Source of the DNA: Erythrobacter sp.
GTDB lineage: Bacteria; Pseudomonadota; Alphaproteobacteria; Sphingomonadales; Sphingomonadaceae
NCBI GenBank assembly: GCA_023653115.1
Contig: JAMNXO010000001.1
Span: 186,001 to 250,000 of the forward strand
Direction of reading: 5' to 3'
DNA: 64,000 nucleotides
The notes below the pieces were generated by a model, which searched no databases, had not been told where the DNA came from, and saw only the letters and a program-made list of their open reading frames with translations. Below are positions 8,018-15,798 of this stretch, in pieces. A program made the position numbers and the translations under genes. The stretch's first letter is position 1; each line of letters opens with the position of its first letter.

Positions 8018-9493
8018 CTATCTCCGCATCATTTCAGGGGCGACAAGCAACAGCGCAAGCGCCTGCCGCCCGCTTTCGGCGCGGGTCAGCCAGGTGCGCG
8101 TCATATCACTGAGGGCATCGGGGAAGGCAGCTTCGGCGCGGGCGAGAACATCGTCGGCGGGCGCGCCCTGCGCCATCCGCTCGGCCAGTTCGACGCGGCG
8201 GAACAACACATCAGGTGCGGCCCAGCTGGCGGCGAGATCATCATATCCGGCGGGCGAGGGCGCGCGCCACGGGGTCTGGCCCAGCTCGCCCAGCACCCGC
8301 GCAATGCGCTGCGGCTCGAGCCCTTCGAGGCCCGACAGGCGCATGGCGGCAATGTACCACTCAAACGGCGTGCGGAACTTGAGCGGGCCTGGCGCCCAGG
8401 CCTCGGGCGACGCGATCAGCGTGCGGGTGAGGCTGGCGAGATCGCCGCCGGTGTTGCGGAAATCGGCCTCCAGCCGGGCGACGAGGCTTGTCGGCGGGGT
8501 GTCTCCGGCAAAGTGCCGTGCGAATTTGGTGGCGATGAAGCGTGCGGTGGAAGGGTGCGCGGCGAGATCGTCGAGCACCGCCAGCGCCTGTCCGGGGCCG
8601 CTGGCAGCGTAGGTTTTGCCGAGGATTGTGCGTGCGCCCGGTTCGTGCACCAGCGCCACAAAGGCCGCGCCGCTGGCTTGCTCCTGAGCAAATCGTCCGA
8701 CCCGCCCGATGCCCGGAACCGTCCAGCCAGTCAGCGCGCGGGCCAGTTCGGTCACGTCGGCCTGCGCATAGCCGCCCCCCACGCCCAGCGTATGCAGTTC
8801 GAGCACTTCGCGCGCGAGGTTTTCGTTGAGGCCGCGCGGGGCCTGCGGATCGGCATTGGCGCGCGCGGCACGGCGCTGCTGGAACGGCGCGTTCGGCCCG
8901 ATCGACTGGAACTGGTCGAGATAGAGCAGCATCGCCGGATGCAGCACTGCCGCCTTCAGCAGATCGGAAAACTTGCCCAGCACGTGCGGGCGGATCGCGG
9001 TAAACTCGTGCGGGCCGACTTCGAACTGCGTGCCCGGCTTGCCGAGCGATACGCTGAAGTGGTTCGACCAGAAATGCACCAGCCGCTCCACTAGCGGCGT
9101 CTCGCTGGCGACCGCGACGTTCACCCGTACCGCCAGATCGTCAATCGCCACGCGGCGGGCTTCGAGCAGCTTGGTGCGATATTCGGGCGGCAGCCCGGCA
9201 AGCGCGGCGGCGCGGGAGTTATCGGCGCCGGTCTCGGCCATCATGGCCGCCTCGCCGCCGGCCGGAGCCATCGCCGGATCGGCCATTTCGCGCACCTCGC
9301 GCCGCAGCGTGCGCAGGGTCTCGATCATCTCGCCGGTCTTGCCGCGGGTCTGCGCGCGCGCTGCAATCGGGGCAGGGGCCGGATCGAAACTGTCGAGCTG
9401 GGCCAGCAGCCACGCCTTGGGGTCGCGCGGTGCACGCGCGCCGCAGGCAAGGCCGTAGCCGAACCGGTTGAGGGCAATGCTGACAGCGCTCAT
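8018..9493 (-). CDS. DUF1800 family protein
   Basis: A 491-residue protein of the DUF1800 family, starting at ATG 9493 with N-R-F-G-Y-G-L close to its N-terminus as usual for the family. Other family blocks are L-V-H-F-W-S-N-H-F-S-V-S, N-E-N-L-A-R-E-V-L-E-L-H-T-L-G-V-G-G-G-Y and A-L-T-G-W-T-V. Function is unestablished; members are nearly always paired with a DUF1501 gene, as here. It has no obvious signal peptide. The pair lies downstream of an alkylsulfatase gene on the same strand with a 78-nt gap, so co-transcription is possible. Confidence 0.88.
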   Translation of the reverse strand: MSAVSIALNRFGYGLACGARAPRDPKAWLLAQLDSFDPAPAPIAARAQTRGKTGEMIETLRTLRREVREMADPAMAPAGGEAAMMAETGADNSRAAALAGLPPEYRTKLLEARRVAIDDLAVRVNVAVASETPLVERLVHFWSNHFSVSLGKPGTQFEVGPHEFTAIRPHVLGKFSDLLKAAVLHPAMLLYLDQFQSIGPNAPFQQRRAARANADPQAPRGLNENLAREVLELHTLGVGGGYAQADVTELARALTGWTVPGIGRVGRFAQEQASGAAFVALVHEPGARTILGKTYAASGPGQALAVLDDLAAHPSTARFIATKFARHFAGDTPPTSLVARLEADFRNTGGDLASLTRTLIASPEAWAPGPLKFRTPFEWYIAAMRLSGLEGLEPQRIARVLGELGQTPWRAPSPAGYDDLAASWAAPDVLFRRVELAERMAQGAPADDVLARAEAAFPDALSDMTRTWLTRAESGRQALALLLVAPEMMRR

Positions 9494-9571
9494 CTTCGTG
9501 CTCCGCTTGCGGTTGTCCCCTTGCAGGGTTCTACCATTCAACGGCGCACGCGCCCAATCCCTTCGCGCGAA

Positions 9572-11536
9572 TTACGGCTCGATGATCGCAAAGCCCTGCG
9601 GCATCGGATCAAGCGCATCGACCAGCGTCTGGAGCCCCGCCGCATCGCCCTCGACCTGAAGTCCGGCCGCCTGCATCGTGCTGACCGGCTGCTTGAGGAA
9701 CATCAGCGCCAGCAGCATCGCGCGCGGTCCGCGGATGGTGACATCGGGCGCGGCGGCCGTAGCGCCCATGCGCCCGATCATCACCCGGCTGTTGGCCTCG
9801 ATCAACGCCTGCTCCTTGCGATCGGTCAGTTCGAGCGCGATCGTCAGCTTGCGGTTGCCGAAGCGCTCGGGCGCAAAGCGGGTGGCGGCGGAATCGAGCA
9901 GTTCCTGCGTGGCGAGCGCGGCGATCATGTCATTGCTCTGCGCCGGCGGACGAACCGGGCGGACAGCGCGCAGATCGGCGGCGGCGGAGAGGAACTGGTT
10001 GCGCCAGATCGCGCTTTCGGACTGGTAGCCCTGCTGTTCGTAGCTTTGCGCCAGCAATGCGCGCGCGGCGGTGTTCTGCGGCTCGGCAAATACAAGGTTT
10101 TGGAGCAGATCGGACGACCAGCGATAATCGCCCGCAGCCATCGCGTTCTCCGCCAGCGCCACCACGCGGTCTGCGCCACCCAGCGCTTGGACCAGTTTGC
10201 TTGCGCGCGCCACCGGCGGGTGCGGGTGAAGGTTGGCGGGCACGGCATCATACCAGCCGAGATAGAACTGGTAGATCGCCTTGGCGTTGTGGCTGGTGGT
10301 GCCGTAATAGCCGTGGGTCGACCATTCCTGCGCCAGATCGGCCGGCGGGACGAGGGCTTCGGCGATCTCCGCCATGGTCTCGCCGCGGTTCATCCGCCGC
10401 ACGGTCTGATCGTGCAGCCAGCGGTAATTGTCGCGCTGGGCTGCAAGCCATGTTGCGCCCTCGGCACGGCCGAACACTGGCCAGCAGTGGCTCGAGATAA
10501 TCGCCTCGCTTTTGGGCGCATAGCGGGTCACCGCTTCGTCGAGATAATGCGCCCAGGCCCGCGCATCGCGCACTTTGGCGCCGCGCGGGGTGAGGATGTT
10601 GTGCAAGCTGCAGGTGGCAATTTCGGCGGCGAGGAAGGTTTTTTCCGGCGCGATGTAGACATTGAACTCTGCCGGTGCCTCGGTGCCCGAGACGATCTGG
10701 AACTCGAGCGCCACGCCGTCCACCTCGCGGGTCTCGCCGCTTGTGGCAATGGTTTGGGTCGGGGGGATCAGCGACAGGGTTCCGCCCGAAAGGCCCATGC
10801 CGATGCCGCTGCCCATCTGCCCCTGCGCGCCCGGCGCAAGGCCGGTGCCGAACTGGTAGCCTGCGCGCCGCATCATCGCGCCGCCCGCCATGACGTTCTC
10901 GGAGGTCGCCTCTTCCATGAAGCCCTCGGGCGCGATCACCGCGACCTTGCCGCTTGCCACAGCGGCGGCATCGATCACCCCGCGCACGCCGCCGAAATGG
11001 TCGCCATGGCTGTGCGAATAGATCACCGCGCTCACAGGGCGTGCCCCGAGCGTCTGGTTGACCAGCGCCAGTGCCGCCTTGGCGGTCTCGACGCTGGTGA
11101 GCGGGTCGATCACGATCCAGCCGGTGCTGCCGCGGATCACGGTCATGTTCGAAACGTCGAACCCGCGCACCTGCCACACGTTTTGGCTGACCTGATAGAG
11201 CCCGTGATGCTTGAGGTGGCGCATATGCCGCCACAGGCTCGGGTTGACGGTGGCCGGGGCCGGGCCTTCGACAAAGGCATAGGCATCAAGGTTCCACACC
11301 GGTGCGCCGGCAGCGTTGCGGATCAGCGGATCGGGCAGGGTGGCCAGAAAGCCGCGGGTGGAGAAATCCGCATCGCGCGTGCCGTCAGGCGGCAGCGCCG
11401 CGCCAGTCGAGGTTTGCGCTGCGACAGTTGCTTCGGAGGCAGGCGATGGTGCTGCTGCCTCCTGTTGTGCCGACGCGCTGCTGGCGGCCAGCACCGCAAG
11501 CATTGCGAAGCCTCCGCCGAAAACCGGTTTGCCCAT
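9572..11536 (-). CDS. Alkylsulfatase of the SdsA1 type (metallo-beta-lactamase fold), exported
   Basis: This 654-residue protein has a Sec signal peptide ending around A-S-S-A-S-A-Q (residue 24). The metallo-beta-lactamase zinc motif H-S-H-G-D-H lies at residues 175-180, followed by F-G-G and, further on, A-A-E-I-A-T-C-S-L-H-N and S-S-H-C-W-P-V. A helical dimerisation region and a C-terminal SCP2-like domain (about residues 530-654) complete the SdsA1 layout. Known relatives hydrolyse primary alkyl sulfates such as SDS to alcohol and sulfate in the periplasm. It lies in a run of sulfur genes (ChrA-type transporter, SorAB). The natural substrate here is not known. Confidence 0.88.
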   Translation of the reverse strand: MGKPVFGGGFAMLAVLAASSASAQQEAAAPSPASEATVAAQTSTGAALPPDGTRDADFSTRGFLATLPDPLIRNAAGAPVWNLDAYAFVEGPAPATVNPSLWRHMRHLKHHGLYQVSQNVWQVRGFDVSNMTVIRGSTGWIVIDPLTSVETAKAALALVNQTLGARPVSAVIYSHSHGDHFGGVRGVIDAAAVASGKVAVIAPEGFMEEATSENVMAGGAMMRRAGYQFGTGLAPGAQGQMGSGIGMGLSGGTLSLIPPTQTIATSGETREVDGVALEFQIVSGTEAPAEFNVYIAPEKTFLAAEIATCSLHNILTPRGAKVRDARAWAHYLDEAVTRYAPKSEAIISSHCWPVFGRAEGATWLAAQRDNYRWLHDQTVRRMNRGETMAEIAEALVPPADLAQEWSTHGYYGTTSHNAKAIYQFYLGWYDAVPANLHPHPPVARASKLVQALGGADRVVALAENAMAAGDYRWSSDLLQNLVFAEPQNTAARALLAQSYEQQGYQSESAIWRNQFLSAAADLRAVRPVRPPAQSNDMIAALATQELLDSAATRFAPERFGNRKLTIALELTDRKEQALIEANSRVMIGRMGATAAAPDVTIRGPRAMLLALMFLKQPVSTMQAAGLQVEGDAAGLQTLVDALDPMPQGFAIIEP

Positions 11537-11587
11537 GTCCCTCTCCCTTTTCTCCCGCGGCGGTGATGCCTGCGCGGGGCGCGGGTT

Positions 11588-12937
11588 TCAAGGGTTCAGC
11601 GCCGCCAGACTGAGCACAATCCCACCCGCCGCGCAGGCCGCCAGAATGCGCAGCACCGACCAGCGCAGCCGGAAGGCGAGCAGCACGGCGAGCGCCGCCA
11701 GCAGCCCTGCGCGCCAGTCGAAGCTCGTCCACACCGGCCAGTCGAGCCGCAGCGGGCCAACTTCGGCCTCGCCCACCTGCGCAAACAGCACATTCAGCGT
11801 GAACCACGCCGTGAGATTGGCGATCACGCCGACGACTGCCGCAGTGATCGCCGCCAGCGCCCCCTTCAGCCGCACCGCATGGCCCAGCCGGTCGATCCAC
11901 GGGGCGAAGGCAAAGATCCACAGGAAGCACGGCGCAAAGGTCACCCACGTCGTGAGGGCAGCGCCCAGCAATCCGGCGACCAGCGGTGAAAACGGTTCTG
12001 GCGCGCGGAAGGCGGCGAGGTAGCCGACGAATTGTGTCACCAGGATCAGCGGGCCGGGGGTGGTTTCGGCAAGGCCCAGCCCATCGGCCATCTCGCGCGG
12101 GGCAAGCCAGCCGAAGCCCTGCACCGCCTCCTGCGCCATATAGGCGAGCACGGCATAGGCGCCGCCGAAGGTGACGATGGCGAGCTGCGAGAAGAACGCG
12201 CCGATGTGCCACAATACGTGATTTTGCCCCAGCGTCAGCGCAATCAGCACCATCGGCGCGGCCCAGATCGCGCCCCACACCATCACCGAATTGATCGTGC
12301 TGCGCCATGGGCGGGCGGGGAGGATGGCATCCGCCTTGCCCGGCTTGATCGCGAGCAGGTCTGGCTGCTTTGCTGCCACCAGCATCCCAATCACGCCTGC
12401 GCCAAGCACGATCAACGGGAAGGGCAGATCAAGCAGGAACAGGCCCACAAATGCGCCCAGCGCCAGCCCGCGCTTGAGCCCGGTATCGAGCGCGCGTCCC
12501 GCAATCCGCAGCAGCGCCTGCACCACAATCGCCAGCACCGCTGCCTTCACGCCCAGAAACACCGCCTCGACCAGCGCGAGATTGGCGGCGAGGGCATAGA
12601 GCATCGACAGCGCAAGGATGATCACCGCGCCGGGGATGACGAACAGCAATCCCGCCGCCAGCCCGCCGCGCGCGCCATGCAGGCGCCAGCCGATCCATGT
12701 CGCCAGCTGCTGTGCTTCGGGGCCGGGCAGCAGGTGGCAGAAATTGAGCGCGTGGAGGAAATCCTCCTCGCCGATCCAGCCGCGCTCCTCGACCAGTTCG
12801 CGGTGCATCAACGCAATCTGACCGGCCGGCCCGCCGAAGCTGAGAAAGCCGATGCGGGTGAAGGCGCGCAGCAATGCGCCAAAGGATGGGGATGCGTGGG
12901 GGAGGGGGGTAACAGTCGGGATGCCGGTTTCGGCCAT
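11588..12937 (-). CDS. chrA: Chromate transporter family protein (CHR, two-domain)
   Basis: A 449-residue, multi-spanning protein with two homologous halves. The first half begins F-L-S-F-G-G-P-A-G-Q-I-A-L-M-H and contains the signature H-L-L-P-G-P-E-A-Q-Q-L; the second has T-F-G-G-A-Y-A-V-L-A-Y and T-T-P-G-P-L-I. Family members export chromate, a sulfate analogue. Next to alkylsulfatase and SorAB genes, sulfate or sulfite handling is an alternative role (inference). Start is ATG 12937. A promoter is visible just upstream, so the gene can be expressed independently of sorAB. Confidence 0.88.
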   Translation of the reverse strand: MAETGIPTVTPLPHASPSFGALLRAFTRIGFLSFGGPAGQIALMHRELVEERGWIGEEDFLHALNFCHLLPGPEAQQLATWIGWRLHGARGGLAAGLLFVIPGAVIILALSMLYALAANLALVEAVFLGVKAAVLAIVVQALLRIAGRALDTGLKRGLALGAFVGLFLLDLPFPLIVLGAGVIGMLVAAKQPDLLAIKPGKADAILPARPWRSTINSVMVWGAIWAAPMVLIALTLGQNHVLWHIGAFFSQLAIVTFGGAYAVLAYMAQEAVQGFGWLAPREMADGLGLAETTPGPLILVTQFVGYLAAFRAPEPFSPLVAGLLGAALTTWVTFAPCFLWIFAFAPWIDRLGHAVRLKGALAAITAAVVGVIANLTAWFTLNVLFAQVGEAEVGPLRLDWPVWTSFDWRAGLLAALAVLLAFRLRWSVLRILAACAAGGIVLSLAALNP

Positions 12938-13038
12938 GCTTACCTCGCGGTCAGATGCCTGCCGCAGGGGGCAGGGCAACGAGGCAACACTTGGGCCGCA
13001 GCCGGCCTTGACGGGAGGTTGCTTCGACCCGTGACTTG

Positions 13039-13067
13039 GAGATAGCGTCGCGCGCTGGCGGCATCAA
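13039..13067 (-). promoter_or_regulatory. Possible promoter of the chrA gene
   Basis: Read on the minus strand, TTGATG (13067-13062) and TATCTC (13044-13039) are spaced 17 bp apart, directly after the sorB stop codon and about 100 bp before the chrA start. Confidence 0.4.
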
Positions 13068-13071
13068 GCGG

Positions 13072-13410
13072 TCACTGCGCCGGGCCGGTTTCCGTCTGCG
13101 CCGCCTGGACCGCAACCATGTAATCGACGATTTGCGGGATCGCCGCTTCGTCGATCGGGGCCTTGTAGATCTCGATCATCTTGGTGACTTGCGATTCCCA
13201 CTTTGCGCGCGGGATTTTCGGCTGTTGCAGCATCGTCGAGGGCGAATGGCAGGCGGTGCAATTGGCGATCACCGCATCGCGTCCCGGCAGATCGGGCAGA
13301 TCGAGCGGATCATCGGGCAGGGTGATGCTGGCATCGGCGAAGGTGACCTCGGGCGCACGCTCGCAGCCGGTCAGCAGCAAGGCGGCGAGGATGATGGCAG
13401 CGGCTCTCAT
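13072..13410 (-). CDS. sorB: Sulfite dehydrogenase cytochrome c subunit SorB
   Basis: The 112-residue protein has a short lipoprotein-type signal (L-L-L-T-G-C at residues 11-16) and one class I c-type haem site C-T-A-C-H at about residues 52-56. The spacing and length agree with SorB, the cytochrome partner that takes electrons from the molybdenum subunit and passes them to the respiratory chain. The start codon overlaps the sorA stop (ATGA), so the two are translationally coupled. This is the last gene of a six-gene overlapping operon. A generic small cytochrome c would look similar, but the pairing with sorA makes this call strong. Confidence 0.87.
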   Translation of the reverse strand: MRAAAIILAALLLTGCERAPEVTFADASITLPDDPLDLPDLPGRDAVIANCTACHSPSTMLQQPKIPRAKWESQVTKMIEIYKAPIDEAAIPQIVDYMVAVQAAQTETGPAQ

Positions 13411-14615
13411 TGCGCCCTCAGGGTGATGCGTTCGATCACGTTGCGGGCATAGCCTGAAGGGTTCCAGTTCAACGCCTCGGGCTGCACTGCGCCCTTCGCA
13501 TTGGCCGCACGCACACCGATATTGGCAAGGTCGCCGGTTACTTGCGGGATCGTCACGCTCCACCGGCGGAAGGCATAGGGGCCTTCGTCGGGGCCTAGTG
13601 TGCAAGTCATCGCCAGCCCGTTGCCCACCAGATCGACCTTGGTGAGGGCCGCATCGCCGCCCATCGCGATGCCTTCGAGCGTCAGCGGCTTGCCCTTGGC
13701 CACCACCGCGCCATCGGCGTGGCTGGTGATGAAGGCGCGCGGCGGCATGGCTGTGATCGGGACGGTTGGGAAATCCTTGTCCTCGGGCGTGATCGGCGCT
13801 TCGGGCATTCGGTAGGATTTGGCGACGTAATAGCTGTCATCCTCGCCGGTCAGCACCTCGATGGTGGCGAGCATCTTGACCCAATAGGTCGAGAACCAGC
13901 CCGGCACCACGATCCGCAGGGGATAGCCGTGGAGCAGCGGCAGCGGCTCGCCGTTCATGCCCCAGGCCACCAGCACGTCGTCGCGCAATGCGATGTCCAT
14001 CGGGATCGACTTGACGAATTGCGGCGCGCCGTCGGTCATCGGCACGTCGAGCCCGGAAAAGCGCACGCGGGCCGCGCCCGGCGCCACGCCGGCCTTGGCG
14101 AGCACATCGCGCAGGCGCACCCCGGTCCAGCGGGCGCAGCCCATCGCGCCATTGCCCCACTGGGTGCCGGTCACCCGCGGCTCGGACAGGCCCCGGCCAT
14201 TGCCCGCGCATTGGTTGATGGCGACCACCTCGACCGTCTCGCCCGCGCTGGCGATGTCGTCGAGCGTGAGCGACACCGGCGTCTTGACAGCGCCGCCAAT
14301 CGCCACGCGGTGGGCAGCGGCGTTGATCTCGGTCGGCATCGACCAGTTCCAGCGCACGAAAAACCGGTCGTTGGGGGTGATGACCCCTTCGCGGAAGGCG
14401 GCCATCGGGGTTTCGAGCAGGGGCGGACGAATGCGCTGGACGATCATTTCGCTCTTGCCGGGGAAGGCCGGTTCGAGCGGGCGCAGGCTCGGGCCGCCGG
14501 GCAGGCCGAGGTCGATCAGCTTCTGCGCCAGCACCGGGGCGGCCAGCGCCGCGCCAAGCCCTCCGGCACCGGCACCCGCGATCAGCGCGCGGCGGGTGAG
14601 CCTGTTGTTGCTCAT
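13407..14615 (-). CDS. sorA: Periplasmic molybdenum sulfite dehydrogenase SorA
   Basis: A 402-residue molybdopterin oxidoreductase of the sulfite oxidase family. It starts with a Tat signal (L-T-R-R-A-L-I-A-G, residues 6-14). The molybdenum-ligand cysteine is in N-Q-C-A-G-N-G-R (Cys136), preceded by F-F-V-R-W-N-W and followed by L-H-G-Y-P-L-R-I-V-V-P-G-W, both typical of the fold. A C-terminal Mo-Co dimerisation domain spans roughly residues 275-400. It oxidises sulfite to sulfate in the periplasm, feeding electrons to SorB. Both ends overlap neighbours by 4 nt (RibB-like gene upstream, sorB downstream). In this locus the sulfite probably comes from the SsuD-like monooxygenase at 26335-27426. 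Confidence 0.92.
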   Translation of the reverse strand: MSNNRLTRRALIAGAGAGGLGAALAAPVLAQKLIDLGLPGGPSLRPLEPAFPGKSEMIVQRIRPPLLETPMAAFREGVITPNDRFFVRWNWSMPTEINAAAHRVAIGGAVKTPVSLTLDDIASAGETVEVVAINQCAGNGRGLSEPRVTGTQWGNGAMGCARWTGVRLRDVLAKAGVAPGAARVRFSGLDVPMTDGAPQFVKSIPMDIALRDDVLVAWGMNGEPLPLLHGYPLRIVVPGWFSTYWVKMLATIEVLTGEDDSYYVAKSYRMPEAPITPEDKDFPTVPITAMPPRAFITSHADGAVVAKGKPLTLEGIAMGGDAALTKVDLVGNGLAMTCTLGPDEGPYAFRRWSVTIPQVTGDLANIGVRAANAKGAVQPEALNWNPSGYARNVIERITLRAQ

Positions 14616-15229
14616 GCGTCGGCTCCCTCCAGCCGTTCGATCAGCGCGCCGATCTCGGCAACCGCAAGACCATGCGCGGCGAGCAGATCGCCGATATCGT
14701 CGATCCGCGCCATCTCGCCATCATCGCGCATGATCGAACAGATCACCGCCGCATCGCCGGCCCCTGCCATGCGGGCGAGGTCGATTGCAGCCTCGCAGGC
14801 CGCAGGGCGCGCCAACACGCCGCCATCCTGCGCGATCAGCGGGAAAACGTGGCCGGGCGAATGGATATCCGCTGCGCTTGCCCCGGGCGCGATCGCCACC
14901 GCCACCGTGTGCGCGCGATCGGCGGCGGAAATGCCGGTCGATACGCCGCTGGCCGCCTCGATCGAGCGCGCGAAAGGCCGTCCGGTCTGGCGATGGGGGC
15001 CGGGGTTGATCAGCGAGAGGCCGAGCTGCGCGGAGCGTTCCGGGGTCACCGCAAGGCAGATCAGCCCGCGCCCATGGGTTGCCATGAAGTTGATCGCCTC
15101 GGGCGTGATAGAGCGCGCTGCACACATCAGATCAATGTCGCCGCCGCGCAGCCGGTCGCCCGCGATCACCACGATCCGGCCGGCTGCAATCTCGGCCAGC
15201 GCGCGATCGAGCTCGCCGCCCGCGTTCAC
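14612..15229 (-). CDS. RibB-like (3,4-dihydroxy-2-butanone 4-phosphate synthase family) protein with altered acidic loop
   Basis: A 205-residue single-domain RibB homologue. Clear family blocks are H-G-R-G-L-I-C (Cys58), S-G-V-S-T-G-I-S-A-A-D-R-A-H-T, and R/S-P-G-H-V-F-P-L with His127. The usual loop D-R-E-N-E-G-D, which supplies acidic metal and substrate ligands, reads D-R-L-R-G-G-D here (residues 25-31), so both glutamates are gone. The later H-T-E-A block is A-C-E-A (Glu146 kept) and C-E-L is C-S-I. Normal enzymes turn ribulose 5-phosphate into a riboflavin precursor; whether this one still does is doubtful. GTG start overlaps the FMN reductase stop (GTGA) and the gene ends overlapping sorA. 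A flavin-supply role is suggestive only. Confidence 0.8.
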   Translation of the reverse strand: MNAGGELDRALAEIAAGRIVVIAGDRLRGGDIDLMCAARSITPEAINFMATHGRGLICLAVTPERSAQLGLSLINPGPHRQTGRPFARSIEAASGVSTGISAADRAHTVAVAIAPGASAADIHSPGHVFPLIAQDGGVLARPAACEAAIDLARMAGAGDAAVICSIMRDDGEMARIDDIGDLLAAHGLAVAEIGALIERLEGADA

Positions 15230-15798
15230 GCCAGATCCCTTCCTGCGGCAAAGCTCCGGGCGCCCAGCACCACTTGCTTGCCGACCAGTTCAAGCTGGCC
15301 CCGCGCGCGTTCGTCAAGGCATTCGCCATCGGGCGAGAACAGCCCGCGATAGGTGCGGATGGTGGCGCCCATCGGGGTCGGCCAGCCGCGCAAGGCATGG
15401 GTGATCGCGCGCATTGTGAGCAGCGTCGACATCGAGGCCTGATCGCCGAATGCGGTGGCAATCAGGCCGACAGCGCGGCCATCAAGATAGGGGCGTTCAT
15501 CGCGGGCGAGATCTTCAAGGTAATCGAGCGCGTTTTTGACCACGCCTGAAATCGTGCCGTGATAGCCGGGTGCTGCAATCAGCAGGCCATCAGCCGCGCG
15601 CACGGCCGCAACCATCTCGGCCCCTTGCGAGGGATCGTGGAGCGGCCCGAGATAGTGGGGCAGGGCGGTGAGATATTCGCCGCCGAACACGGTCACCTCG
15701 GCCCCTTCGCCGCCAGCAATGCTGGCCGCGAGGCGCAGCGCCTGCTCGGTCGAGCTGCCAGGATTCACCGTGCCGCCAAGGGCCACGATACGTGTCAT
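15226..15798 (-). CDS. NAD(P)H-dependent FMN reductase (flavodoxin-like, SsuE/FMN_red family)
   Basis: The 190-residue protein has a flavodoxin-like fold with the FMN phosphate loop G-G-T-V-N-P-G-S-S-T at residues 7-16 and the family block P-G-Y-H-G-T-I-S-G-V-V-K-N-A-L-D-Y-L in the middle. Relatives (SsuE, MsuE) reduce FMN with NAD(P)H and hand it to two-component sulfonate monooxygenases. It is placed in the same locus as an SsuD-like monooxygenase but on the opposite strand, about 10 kb away. Providing FMNH2 for sulfoquinovose desulfonation is therefore the favoured role. The start overlaps the glpD stop and the end overlaps the RibB-like gene. Confidence 0.86.
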   Translation of the reverse strand: MTRIVALGGTVNPGSSTEQALRLAASIAGGEGAEVTVFGGEYLTALPHYLGPLHDPSQGAEMVAAVRAADGLLIAAPGYHGTISGVVKNALDYLEDLARDERPYLDGRAVGLIATAFGDQASMSTLLTMRAITHALRGWPTPMGATIRTYRGLFSPDGECLDERARGQLELVGKQVVLGARSFAAGRDLA

